A DNA stretch of 64,000 nucleotides. Origin: Kappaphycus alvarezii. Its lineage: Eukaryota > Rhodophyta > Florideophyceae > Gigartinales > Solieriaceae. This document shows positions 20,674 to 31,187 of the stretch, in pieces. Under the pieces are notes generated by a model that ran no database searches, was not told the origin of the DNA, and worked only from the letters and a program-made list of their open reading frames with translations. Numbering within the stretch: position 1 is the stretch's first letter; each line of letters opens with the position of its first letter. The position numbers and the translations under genes were made by a program. The DNA lies in assembly GCA_002205965.3 (NCBI GenBank), contig NADL03000211.1:29162-93161 (forward strand). Direction: 5' to 3'.

Positions 20674-21465
20674 TCAAACTGTAAACACTACAAGCATCCC
20701 CGATACATTAAGTTTTTCCTTTCCGATGTATGCCTTCGTTTGTTTGTCTCTTCCATTAGCTGCAACCTGCCCCTCATCTCTATTTCTTGCAATTTGGAGG
20801 GCAAGCCTTCCGACAATCTGATCAATGTCAAAGGCATTGAGAAAGTTGTCAACCCGAAACACATTCTCTGTTCTGCCTCCTGTAATTTCAAGCAACGTGC
20901 TTCGGTTGGCCGTGCCTGCCTCAACGGCGCAGACCTCTCCTCCCGAAAGACGGAGAAACTTCGCGAATGTAACAGCGCTAGAAGTCATTGTACCGTTACC
21001 ATCGCCAATCACCACCATCTTGTTCGCGCCTCCTCTCCTCTGAATCAATGTAGAGAAACAGGCTTTCACACCGCCCGCGATAAAGGACTCTCCCGCTATC
21101 TGCTCTTCATCCCGCACAGCCAGATTGAACGCTGCGTCATCAGTGGTAAGCGTGCTGATAGTTCTGACATATGTCGAGTACTGCACGGCGGCCAACTCGA
21201 CAGGGTTATCAACCAGCACCGAGACAACGTCCAGCACAAAGTTCTTCTCGGCCTCGAACTCTGCCGCTGAAATGGCCTCACCTCCGTCAATGGCAAAGCA
21301 CACGTTAGCGCTGCAGCCACCGTCAGCAGCAATCATCTCACGGATATCGTCCTTCGCAGCACTAGACAGTCTTTGCACGGTTGGAATTCCGCTAACGATG
21401 GCAGCGAACGCATAGCTCGCAAAACCAGCCAACGTCATGACGATAATGGCATAAATTCTGATCAT
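20674..21465 (-). CDS. Secreted VWA-domain protein, copy 2
   Basis: The start is taken at ATG 21465 (the open frame extends to 21564) because it gives a clean signal peptide, MIRIYAIIVMTLAGFASYAFA, and aligns with copy 1. The product has 263 residues. The VWA domain spans about residues 38-225: NVCFAIDGGEAIS (MIDAS position reads DGGEA, lacking both usual Ser), FVLDVVSVLVDNPVELAAVQ, KMVVIGDGNG, EVCAVEAG and a final IDQIVGRLALQI helix. By eye roughly 60% identical to copy 1. A C-terminal tail of about 38 residues is absent from copy 1. The metal site is probably impaired, so ligand binding may be metal-independent or the gene may be relaxed. TATA box at 21611-21620. Secretion predicts a cell-surface or extracellular role; partner unknown. 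Confidence 0.75.
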   Translation of the reverse strand: MIRIYAIIVMTLAGFASYAFAAIVSGIPTVQRLSSAAKDDIREMIAADGGCSANVCFAIDGGEAISAAEFEAEKNFVLDVVSVLVDNPVELAAVQYSTYVRTISTLTTDDAAFNLAVRDEEQIAGESFIAGGVKACFSTLIQRRGGANKMVVIGDGNGTMTSSAVTFAKFLRLSGGEVCAVEAGTANRSTLLEITGGRTENVFRVDNFLNAFDIDQIVGRLALQIARNRDEGQVAANGRDKQTKAYIGKEKLNVSGMLVVFTV

Positions 21466-21610
21466 TTCGGGAGGACGAAACTTGAGATCGGTGTTGCGGA
21501 CTACGTTCTGCAACTTCTGATAGTGGTACTGGACTGATAAAGGTGATGCCGTCGTACTGGACAATGTTAACGTCGATATGCAGGGGGTATCGTATGGGAC
21601 CGTTTGTCTA

Positions 21611-21620
21611 CTTTATATGC
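21611..21620 (-). promoter_or_regulatory. TATA box of VWA copy 2
   Basis: GCATATAAAG on the minus strand, 146 bp upstream of the chosen ATG, matching the layout at copy 1. Confidence 0.45.
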
Positions 21621-21629
21621 AAACCAGTC

Positions 21630-22044
21630 TGCAAAAAAATGTTGGCATAGCAGGAAGCGTTTCGGTACAGAGAAAGCTGTGTGCGCTTGCGCTGGTTGGC
21701 CCGAGCAGAATAAAGCTCCTACAACGCTAGACTTGAAGAGTGGCTCTCCACCATGTAGCCACGATGCATGAATCACTTCATGATCACAAGGTTGCATAGT
21801 GCTGATGAACCAATAGTGGTCATGAACCAATAGTTGTGCTAATTTGCGCCGAGAGCACCGCAATTGGAGTGAGGACCAATTCTGGAACCTTGTCCCTCAC
21901 GTGAGGCAGTAGCATTCTGGATTCTGTTTGTTGCCAGTTTATTGAACGGTTCGAATCCTCGATTTAGCCACCGACTGAACAGACGGCATACATTGCGGGA
22001 GGCCGTCTGGCAACCCTTCGATTTGAATTGGAAACAGACTTTCT
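21630..22044. other. Intergenic stretch upstream of VWA copy 2
   Basis: No gene seen. Contains short direct repeats (AACCAATAGT near 21808 and 21828). Confidence 0.4.
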
Positions 22045-22260
22045 AGCTTTTGTAAATGGGGGGTTAATTTACTGTGGTGGATATGTGGGTCGGTATCCAG
22101 TAAATTTGTACCGAAGCGTAGATATCGTATCATTGTCAAGCCAATTGCGAAACCGTACGATGCGTCGAAAGCTGTGGATGGCACTCCAATCTACCAGAAG
22201 GTGGAAGGGAGGCCAGCCAGCAAACAAGCGGCATTGGAGGTTACTGTCAAAGCGGAGTGC
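22045..22260 (+). repeat. Inverted-copy repeat X, right copy
   Basis: Reverse-complement partner of 19620-19860. It overlaps on its right the GGW/SNAACL fragment, so the two repeats may be parts of one unit. The shorter third copy at 22679-22745 repeats TGTAAATGGGGGGTTAATTT in the same orientation. Confidence 0.65.
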
Positions 22261-22411
22261 CGCTGTAAAAGAATGGCTCTAACCTTCGAAAACCGTTCCA
22301 TTGCGCGGTTGGCAACGGTTCTCGCGAGTTCCTTGACGACGGAGAACGCCGCCGGATGCCATCCTCCAAGCGTTGAGATGGGGACAGGAACCAGCCTGTT
22401 TGTAGCTTAAT
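22180..22411 (-). repeat. GGW/SNAACL repeat family, coding fragment
   Basis: The minus-strand reading RLVPVPISTLGGWHPAAFSV, then AMERFSKVRAILLQRH and TSNAACLLAGLPSTF, aligns along its length with the ORF at 36549-37076. The module resembles, from memory, sequences found downstream of LINE-type reverse transcriptases in many invertebrate and protist genomes, but no RT is present here. It is open for about 75 codons and then stops. Confidence 0.55.
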
Positions 22412-22678
22412 GCAGGATATACAGTCTTGGGACCAAAACGAGATGATAGCAAAACAGCGTCTCATGCATTCTCCCACACACGATATTATGGATGAGATAA
22501 GAGTGGGGTGTTTTAATGATTGAAAAATAGGTTAGCCTATGTTCCAAAGCGCATCAAAGAATTGGTACTGTACAAGTGGTCGGAATGGGGGAACCAAGAA
22601 ACGGAATTAATCCGGTTCAAAGTCGCTATTATAGAGTGGGACACCTCTGCCGTAGCAAGAAACATTCGAATATGAAAC

Positions 22679-22745
22679 CTGTAAATGGGGGGTTAATTTA
22701 CTGTGGTAGATATGTGGGTTGGTATTCAGTAAATTTGTACCATCA
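22679..22745 (+). repeat. Repeat X, short third copy
   Basis: Matches the left part of the 22045-22260 copy (GGGGGGTTAATTTACTGTGG then GTAAATTTGTACC) in direct orientation. Confidence 0.65.
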
Positions 22746-22852
22746 TGACTCGGTAGGAAAAAAGGGAATTTCTGGGTTATTTTAATGTGTGAAAGATGTG
22801 GTCGATTGTATCCACGCCGCTGGAAATGCGACGCGCGACGAAAGATAGAAAA

Positions 22853-23125
22853 AAGTACGTACTGCACAGCATGGCAGTTAACGCAGTACAGTACTGTACT
22901 GTACATTGCTGTATGCCGGAGCAAAGTACAGTACTTGTACTATTAGGGTTCTATGTACAGTACAGTGCAGTACACTCAATTTTAAGTACTCTGCAACGTT
23001 GCCATTTGGACTGTACACCAGTGATAAAAGAATGAATAACACTCACAGTGAATACAGAGCAGTCCTGTACAGTATTGTACTGTACCAGTAGTATTCCTGA
23101 AGCAAAGTACTATTTTGTACTGCGC
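22853..23125. repeat. Cluster of GTAC palindromes
   Basis: Nineteen GTAC tetramers by my count in about 270 bp (one per 256 bp expected at random), many as overlapping AGTACAGTACTGTACTGTAC-type runs that can pair with themselves. Smaller versions occur at 19908-19935, 24178-24187 and 32387-32397. No ORF. Confidence 0.8.
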
Positions 23126-24364
23126 CCGCGAATGAGGAAAGGCTTGGGTGTTTTACTCTTGGAAGTTATATCCGCAAATGCAACGTAGGAAATGTAGCTG
23201 GCAGGGAGTCGGCGATGTAGCGCTCGCGTGAGTATTATAGGATAGAATATTAGCGGACCTTCACTTGATATGAAGGAAGGCAGCCGGCAAGTGGTGCCAA
23301 TAGAACAGTGCCAGCCCCCGACGCTCGAGCGACCCCAAACCCTCTTGCTAACCACATACATCAACGGATCCACTCAGAATAACTTTAAGAAATTGGCAAC
23401 TGTACAGTTGTCAAATGCATTACCTGCCACGCATACTAGGGGCACCAAACAGAATACTTGGCACACCAAAGGCCATAAGCACACAGGGCAATTGCAGACA
23501 GGTACTAGCTGCACAAAACTCAAACGCAAAAATTGGAGGGAACGATCAAGGGGACACCATCTTGACCACGCATTAACGACATGGATACAACCGACCACAT
23601 CTTCCATGCATTAAAATGACCCAAAAGATTCCCCTCTTGATCACATGAGCAGTCAGCGGCACAGTGCCATATGAGCTTACTAACGTAGTTCAACTAGCAC
23701 GGATAAGGAAGCGGCTCACAGACACATCTCCAAAAGGCAGAAGGCCGAAGAAAGGAAGCAGGAGAGCTATTTATCGCAGACTAAAACGGCAGAATACGCA
23801 CTATACGCACTATAGAGTGAGAAAAGAAAAGAACGCCAAGCCGTCAGTTGCGGCGCGACAATCACCAGCGTCCAGTGCAGATCTGTGGGACCTGAGAATG
23901 TTTGGCAAGAGCACTAGCAAAGTACTCGCATCCACACGCAATCCGAAAATTACACGTAAGGTTAGTTTGAGTGGAACAGCAAACTAGTAATGAAGTCATG
24001 AGCAGTGCCAGCGCTGAAAATAAAGAGAGAGCAGTTATATCGGGCTCTGCGCCTACACTCCTCACCGGCCTCTTAGTAATTGATCATGTCAATACATAAT
24101 TGTTCAGCGTTTGCTATCATCATTCTTTTCGATTGGTCCGAATAGCGTCTCAAGCAAACAATGAAGATATAACAACAGTACAGTACTTTTAAAACTTCAC
24201 TCCGAAGTTGTAAAGCACGGATCAGGTTGCTAGGCGCACAATCACTGGTGCCTCTCTGGTCCTGGAGAACAGGTAAGGAGCACTTTATACAGTCTGGAGC
24301 TCGAGGCCTCTGCGATGTATAACTTTCCAGGAAATGTAAGTGCTCCCCCGTAATGTTCTTGCTC
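23126..24364. other. Region without recognisable gene
   Basis: Short open stretches on both strands, including a basic 107-codon plus-strand frame at 23664-23987 rich in Arg and Lys, without a recognisable domain. A copy of the family motif TTGGGTGTTTTACTCTTGGAA lies at 23143-23163. Confidence 0.4.
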
Positions 24365-25860
24365 ACATGATACGCTATAGCCTCATCCCTAGCAATTAAC
24401 TGCGCAAATCCAGCAGTTTAAATAATCAGAGATGAATTGATAAGTAGTCAAAAAGGCATTTCAGGAAAAATGTTTGAGGAGGCCCGACAATGTAATGAGT
24501 TTCCTCGAAGTGAACAAAACTGAAACCATAATCATCGCTGCACCACAGGTTAATTTTCGCTAATTCTCGCTACCATCTCTAACTTGTAGATTACGCTGTG
24601 CATATTTTTTCTGGTATAACTAGGAAGCGAAGGGAGTTACCTGATTACACAATTCACTACGAAACCGGAGAGAACGGCAAGAAAGTACTGAACGCGAATA
24701 GTTTGATGCTCAATTAGCAGACACCAACAAAATAGACAATCAATGTATCTAATTTACTCACTAATAAAATCATTTATGACACTTTTTCTCAATTACTGTT
24801 CATTGCTCGATAACGAACAAAGATTCCTGGAAGGATTTTCGTCCCAGCGACGGAAGGGTGCAAATAGGCATCAAGCATAGTCTGAGACCACTCGTCGCCA
24901 ATGAAAACGGAAAAGCTGTACCAAAAAGGTTTTCCTGGGTAGATTTAAATAAGGCATACGTGTATGCTGTGTGTGTTGGGGTCAAAACATCATAGGAGTG
25001 ACTTTGATACGTAAAGCGATACAAAGACACCATAATCAGTAGTCGACCCAAAGGATTTGTACAGAATATTTCATGAACTTTAAATGCATCACAAGATAAT
25101 ATTGCAATCGATGAATAGATTATTTTTGATGATATATACTTAGCAGAATCGTTCTATGTATCAATGTGCCACTTAGAGTGCCGAGTATAGCTGTTACATT
25201 TTGCATCGTCAATGCCGATATGGTAGCAATGTTTGGGCTAGACTTTATCAGCGCAGCGTCTTATTATCAGTGAATACTGTCTAGTTGACCAGTAAAACGA
25301 GTCACAGAAGTCAGCGATGGAAGAAACAGTAAATAATTTGACTAATAGTCCCTTTCAATCATCAGGTCTGAAAGTTCGCACTTGTACGTCCTGATCCAAA
25401 TACCAGACGATGTGCAATTTGAAAACAGAATAGATGTCTAAATTGCATAGCCATTCTCTCATACTGGAGCAAGGTAGTTATATGAGATATTAGATATATC
25501 CTATCCCGATGAAGCCAAGCCCGAAATTTCGAAAATCTTATGAGAAATACGTAAGCTTTATGACCCATCCGAACAGTTTTAACATACATTGGTCACGTTT
25601 AGATGTACTATGGGATTAAAAAAGTTAAGTTTCATGGACCTGTTATCATCGATACCACGTATATTGATAAAGAACCATTGTTACCTTTTTTCGACGAAAA
25701 ATGCAGGGTGTAATGCTGCGCGTTTCCTCCAACCGTCTCAGATAATGACATTTGGAGGAAAATTATCGAGTATTGGGCAACTTTCTACACGGCGCTTTCG
25801 AAGAAGAATCCTAATAATAAAGGTTGACAACTAGTCTGGAAGTCTACGAGCTTAGCACGC
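24365..25860 (+). repeat. Decayed 1.5-kb duplicated segment, copy 2
   Basis: Direct-orientation partner of 8261-9780 (see that entry). Both copies carry stops in all frames, at different places. The longest remaining open piece here is 25589-25834 (81 codons), with no recognisable domain. Confidence 0.7.
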
Positions 25861-26387
25861 AGAGGCAGAACGGCGGGTCCCACCGAACCGCAACAGAGAG
25901 ATCATTTGTTTTGTTAAATTCAAGGCGTTTCATTTTGATTGGGAAGACTATCATTTAAACTGTAATGCCCCTCAACCCCGGCGTTTTAGACACAATGTTT
26001 TACAAACTGCACGCATAATATCTACGACCTCATCCAGTCGAAATATTTGGGATTTTTTTTGGACGCTAACTTCCTTAAACTAATTTCATTCCTTGATAGC
26101 ATATAAATAGTAAAACGTACTTCAGTAATAAAGGCCTACAATACCAAAATTTAATTCAATTCGGACAGTTGAAAACAATTTGATGAAAAAAGGTCGATTT
26201 AAAACATGGATTAATTACAAGGGAGACTGTAAAAACTAAATGAACTGCGTAGATAAGAAACAGATGTTTCAAATATTAAACTATAAGAATTACTTGGATA
26301 GCAGTGAGAATACTAATAAAAAGATAACATAATTATTTATGGCTGATAGATGTGGACAATTCGATGGCTCGAGTCTTGCTGCATTTT
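25861..26387. other. AT-rich flank of copia element C
   Basis: No gene or repeat recognised. The last bases before the LTR are ATTTT, a possible remnant of a target-site duplication (right flank AGTTT). Confidence 0.4.
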
Positions 26388-26734
26388 TGTGGATAAAACG
26401 CAGGTGCGTTGATACACAGAAAAGTCTGTGTCTTGGAGGTGGTTCTTTGAGTTATTAACATGCTGATTGATTATAACTTGGTCGAACTTTTTCCTAGCTT
26501 AGGACTGGTTCTTATATACTGATTTTCTGGACTAGCTATTTTAACCTTTTAGACACTTTAGTCAGGCATGACTCTTTAGAAGCTTTGATACGACGGAAGG
26601 GTTGCTAACAATATAAAGAGAAGACACTGATAGAGGATACTGCAGACTCTTTGGCCCTTTAGACCTACGGTATTCTACTCGAGAGTAAGAGTCTTGGACG
26701 TAAGAGTCAGGAGCAATACAGTTGCTTCTTCACA
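26388..26734 (-). repeat. Element C 3' LTR (left)
   Basis: 347 bp starting TGTGGATAAAACGCAGGTGC and ending TTGCTTCTTCACA in plus-strand orientation. Aligns end to end with 32017-32362. Confidence 0.88.
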
Positions 26735-27422
26735 GTCCCCCCTATTGAGAGAGATCAGGGTTGCGATTGTTTCTTCGCGAAGGCAACCTGTCGAAGAATA
26801 ACCATTCTGTATAGGGTGCCTGACATAGCCTTCATCTATGATTTTGTTTAGAACAGCGTTGTCCTTAACCTTAGTGAGGGCGTCTGTAGGACTATGCTCA
26901 CTTCGGATCCATGCCACATCGCTTACTTCGAGCTTCTCGTATGCCTCACGCATAGCAATATGTCTACCATAAGTCTCTTTCGGTAGTAGATGTATTCTTA
27001 GCAATGACATCGAACAGGGACTTGGAGTCCCTAAACATACGGGCGGCTATTTTGCGTTGTAGCATCAGCTCGAGGTCATGCTTGATGGATAGACCAAAAT
27101 CCATACCATCCGCAAATGCGTATGTCTCACCGCCCAACACAGAGCGAACGACACGGCGAGAATTCCTGCTGCTTTAGTGTAGGATGTTGCATCTGTTGTC
27201 CTTGTCGCATAGTAGGACGAGATAGCCTAGTTGAGTGGTTCAGTCGTCGTTATCAGCGAATGAGCCGTTGGCGTAAATACGAAGGTAAAGAGGTTTAAAA
27301 TAGAGTCCACGTTGCAGATTTACAAGTTCCGGATACTTATGGGCTTGACGGACGACCTTGTTAATAAGATATATGGATGACCGGCCGAACTTGGTTTCTG
27401 TGATCTGCGTAGCTTTGTTCAC
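26675..27422 (-). pseudogene. Element C RNase H remnant
   Basis: C-terminal RNase H is visible as AMREAYEKLEVSDVAWIRSE then HSPTDALTK (27010-26675), the usual copia ending. The N-terminal half (27422-27040) is in scattered frames. The 27010-26675 frame runs into the LTR, as is normal for these elements only near the very end. Degrades the RNA strand during reverse transcription when intact; here it is broken. Confidence 0.72.
26735..26746 (-). other. Element C polypurine tract
   Basis: AATAGGGGGGAC on the minus strand directly abuts the 3' LTR's TG, the expected plus-strand primer site. Confidence 0.7.
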
Positions 27423-27560
27423 AGCGCAGGCAATGTCAGGACGAATATGGGTGAGCCACTGTAGTCTCTACCGAATGGCCCGAAAGTCCTTAAAGGAGGC
27501 ATCAGAGGGTAGAGGCTTCAGTATGCGTAAATAATCAAACTAAAAGAGTCTTATGCCGAA

Positions 27561-28386
27561 TTAAGTCGTTTGGAATTGCATTCTTGCAAACGTAAAGTTA
27601 TCCATCTTGCGTGGTTTTGAGTCAAACGTTTCCTCAGTGCGCTTGGTATTGGCTAGAAATTCTGGTGTCCCAGCGTGGAACCCTGATAGTCCTGCAAGCT
27701 TACCATGGATGTGCTTGAAAAACAGTCTAACATCGAGTGTTGTAGGTAGAATTCCGAGTTCATTCTTAAATTGGTTAGTGATTGTATCATCCCAATAGTC
27801 CCCTTCGTCTGTTAGTCCGTAGAGTGGTTTGAGTAGTCGTAAAATTTGATTAGGGGCGAGCTGTTGTTCCTTCGGAGTTTGTACGTATACATCTCTCAGT
27901 AGCTTCCCTGCGGATTGCAGGTACGCTTGGGGTAACATCCTGTGACCAAATTCTAAACCCAAATACGGCTGCCAATGCCATGATTAATCTGACAGAGCTG
28001 AGTCGGAGCATAGGTTTTGGATGAATTAGGCGATTCAGCTCTTGGTCTTTAAACCCTTGAACAACATACCGTACCTTATAGTATTCCTCGTTACTTTCCT
28101 TATGTTTAATAGAAAGCACGAAGCGGCCACCAAATTTGCTGGATTTTGGAGGGAGATCCTCTTTGAGAACGACTTTACAAATGTTCCGCTGAAATACGCC
28201 ATCAAGCTCCTTGCGTTTAACGGAATCAAAACGTGGGTCATTACGGCGCGGGTCATTAGGTGTTAGTACGTCTGTAAGACAAAATCGATACGGATCAGAC
28301 GAGGGTGTTAAGAATGAGAGCGAAGTGTTGATGTGGTTTAGCAGTTTAGTGCCATCAGCGTTCTTGACGGGAAGTGTGTGGTCCAA
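27561..28386 (-). pseudogene. Element C reverse transcriptase lacking YVDD
   Basis: Two frames join near 27960: 28386-27850 (DSVKRKELDGVFQRN, FGGRFVLSIKHKESN, VRYVVQGFKDQE) and 27962-27561 (LLKPLYGLTDEGDYWDDTIT, then GKLAGLSGFHAGTPEFLANT). In related copia RTs GLSG is followed by the catalytic YVDD block; here the sequence passes from GLSGFH to AGTPEF with the frame preserved and no YVDD. This looks like a small in-frame deletion, which would abolish polymerisation. A one-base frame break separates the two halves. Confidence 0.8.
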
Positions 28387-29315
28387 TGATTATTGGGCCT
28401 CTTTGTCTTCTCTGCACCCAAACGTTCCGTTCGAATGTTATTGTTACGGTAAAGGAGCCTTCTCATTGACTATTAGATTCGTACCAGACGTAGAAATCGT
28501 CTCCCGCATTGAAAAGCTACTCCTTTACGGGTGGAACCTTCTCTCGAAGAGCCCGTTGAATTTTCAATTCAGCGCTTATATCCGCCATTTATAGCCCCGC
28601 AACTCCATAGCCTTCATCCTATCTGCATGGTTAAGGAGCGGTGTAGAATGCGGAGGAAAGGGGTATAGAGCCAAACACTAGAATTGAGGGAAAGAGGCCA
28701 TTCGGACCGGTTGTATCGTTCATAGCCTTAACGGCTAGTTCCTGGGCAGATTCCAGTCGACATCTGATACATCTTCCAATGTTTTGTGAAATATTCGCCT
28801 GAGGGGTGCATGATATCATTCCCCATTTCCGAGAGCGTTGTGCGAGTGTATGCCTGATAGTTGAACGTCGATTCCGGCTGAATTGGTAAGCGTCTCGAAT
28901 TCGTGCCCCTGAATATAATATCCTGATCTACTCTAACCTTATCCGGATAACCGGTGTAAGTTGATACCCAACAAACTAAAAAGGCACTCCATACTGCCTG
29001 GGTCGACCTTTCACGTAGAAAGATGGCTGCTGAGAAGTGTGTGTGCAGGTCAACGACATGAGAGCTGGACGGTCCTTCAGGCAAACTAGATCAAACGCAA
29101 CCTCGTGGTTGAAAACACACTCAGAGGCAGGAAATATTACTCTAAATCGTTGTGGTCCTTTGCTGAATTTCTGGCACGTGTTACACGCCTTGCTTATATT
29201 CTCTAGAGTCCTGAGCGTTTCTGGCGTGCAGTCTGCTGGCTTGATTCTGCGCAGTAGGTTGTACAGTTTAGCGGCCGAAGGATGCCAGAAGTGCCGGTGA
29301 ATCCTTCTCAGTTCG
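28387..29315 (-). pseudogene. Element C integrase, decayed
   Basis: The HHCC finger is HRHFWHPSAAKLYNLL...CNTCQKF (about 29300-29165). The catalytic core reads FDLV (first Asp), then STYTGYPDKVRVDQ (second Asp, near 28920), then a frame with SHNALGNGE (third acidic residue). The C-terminal part has LAVKAMNDTTGPNGLFPSIL (28.75-28.68 kb). The chain switches frames at least three times. Confidence 0.75.
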
Positions 29316-29958
29316 GCCTTGGTGTAGAGTACATTAGATGCGTCCCATTGTAAAAAAGAGATGACGATTTAGGCGCTTGACAGGTAGCTTCCAGTTCCAG
29401 CAGTACATTCTTAACATTGTCAGCTACAAGTTCGTGGACATCAAGAATGTCGAGGCCTATTAAAAGTGGAACGTCGGCATCGACCAAATCGACATCGAAA
29501 GAAAGGAGGGAGCCTTCAGGTGTTGGGATTCGTATATTCATGGTCCCGATGCTTGCAAAGAGTTCGTCACTGAACTTGAAGTTGCAATGAGATGGCTTGA
29601 GCTTGAGTTTCCGCCCCAGCTGCTTGCAGAGGGCCTCAGCCCGGTTTCGTTCGATACAAGAACACTGCGTCCCAATGTCTAGACATGCGCCTTCGAAGCG
29701 CTGGTTGTTCGAAGAATAAAATTGCGTAGCACAGAAGCTGATGGCATAGACGATGCGGTTGTCAAATGAGGTAGAGAGCTTGGCGCGAGAGTATCGACGT
29801 TTTGCCAAAATTCGAGGGAATGATGCGGAGGTTGGTTGACGTTCATGCGGTAGAGCATTCTGTCGTGGAGCTATACCATGCGAAGTTCGAGAGTTGCGTA
29901 GACGAGGTCCGATGTCTAGCAGTTTCACGGAGTTAGTTATGATCGGATGCTTAGTCAA
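29308..29958 (-). CDS. Element C aspartic protease region
   Basis: 216-codon open frame. The active-site motif is CLDIGTQCSCIE, where the usual DTGT reads DIGT, then FDVDLVDADVPLLIGLDILD near the end, matching the second half of retropepsin-like copia proteases. The Thr-to-Ile change beside the catalytic Asp may impair activity. Upstream residues are the Gag-PR linker. Confidence 0.7.
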   Translation of the reverse strand: MTKHPIITNSVKLLDIGPRLRNSRTSHGIAPRQNALPHERQPTSASFPRILAKRRYSRAKLSTSFDNRIVYAISFCATQFYSSNNQRFEGACLDIGTQCSCIERNRAEALCKQLGRKLKLKPSHCNFKFSDELFASIGTMNIRIPTPEGSLLSFDVDLVDADVPLLIGLDILDVHELVADNVKNVLLELEATCQAPKSSSLFYNGTHLMYSTPRPN

Positions 29959-30044
29959 GTGGAATATTCTTATGTCCTGTGGTTTCCCTGGGTTCGGGGC
30001 ATACTGCGTGGGATTTGAGTGTTAGATGGAAGTTTGTATACCGC

Positions 30045-30690
30045 TCAGTGAAAACACTGTGGATCAAGAACGTCGGTGTCGTCCGGTAGGGCGTTTGATA
30101 AAGCGGCAAGGACGGCAAAGTGATTGGGCGATAGTATACCAGTAGTTATACTCGAAGTCCTGTTACATGATTCATAGCATGTGGTACTTGAAGTAGGGTT
30201 AGATGGGATATCCCGAAGTGTTAAGAGCGGTAATGACGCGTCGGTTGAGCTAGGTGAGGCTGGAGGCGACGAAGTTGGAGAAGTGATGATTGTATTGCTT
30301 ACTGGTGAGGTTGACTGAGAAGGGTGCGCTGAGGAAAATATCACATTTGAGGATCGGGGGGTTGTTCTTCACTGCTTGCACTTAGGTCTTCAGATGCGTC
30401 GATCTCCTGTAATGGATTCGAGTTGCTGTGAGCAAATGGTGCATTGTTGTCTGAGGTATCGTTTTGATTGAGGACGTCAAACAGCATTTCAGACAAGTAG
30501 TTAATGTGCTCATACTGCTCTGATAGAATCTGCTTCAAGATTCGGACTTTTGGGAAGTGGATGTGTCTCGGAGCATAAACGCGACTCGGTGTTTCATGAT
30601 GCGATCTGCATCTTTCGGCTCACACAGTTTCGTTCGACGTGGCTCTTGCTACCAAAGTTAAAGCAACGTGTGTCGCTTCTTTGAGTTAGG
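30045..30690 (-). pseudogene. Element C Gag C-terminus with CFNF zinc knuckle and Ser/Thr-rich tail
   Basis: Near 30672-30631 the minus strand reads CFNFGSKSHVERNC, a CCHC knuckle whose second Cys is Phe (TTT). It is followed by a stop-broken linker and two open pieces: 30538-30341, which is acidic, and 30344-30045, which is rich in Ser, Thr and Pro (SPTSSPPASPSSTDASLP). Nucleocapsid function requires the second Cys for zinc. Confidence 0.6.
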
Positions 30691-31177
30691 TGCTTTCGTC
30701 GAGGCGTCTTGCGGTCTCTTCCAGAGCGGGCCTATTTTTGGAGCCAGCTAACCGCGTCAGTATTTGTACCGAGTTTAGAAGGGGCACTGCCCGAATGGGA
30801 GGAAGGGCTAAAGGCCTGTTTGTTGGAGTAATAACTGGAGCAACCTGAGGAACAGTAAGTGAAATTGCACCGAGTGGCCTATTTGGAGCAAGGGGTGACG
30901 TATAGTTCCTATAATAGGCACAGATGCAATAGTTACGCTCTGCAAGGCTTACGTAATCCAGAAATTTCTTGTAACTGGAGCCCGTTTGGGTCCTAGTAGA
31001 GATAGGTGCTGCAGCCCAGGTCTTCATTCCGACTCCGAAATACAGACTCGATGCTGGTCGTCTTCGCCGTTCCTTCCTGGTGGGCATTGAGGGATGAGAT
31101 CCTCGATGCGTGTAATGCGTCGCCTTCGTTTTCGCTTTCATACATGTATTGAGTAATACTGAGGCTTGCGACTTCAT
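30686..31177 (-). pseudogene. Element C Gag middle region, out of frame
   Basis: 163-codon open stretch following the Gag capsid part. Its reading is basic and Pro/Arg-rich and may not be the native frame: coding-like pieces such as SYKKFLDYVSLAERNYCICA appear within it. Assigned to Gag by position only. Confidence 0.45.
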
Positions 31178-31187
31178 CCTCGATTGC

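Noticed and set aside
20653-21415. Plus-strand ORFs over VWA copy 2
   Set aside because: Same reason: the reverse strand carries the recognisable gene.
21947-21963. tRNA-like T-loop (GGTTCGAATCC)
   Set aside because: The flanking bases do not form a five-pair T stem and no anticodon arm or acceptor stem is found upstream.
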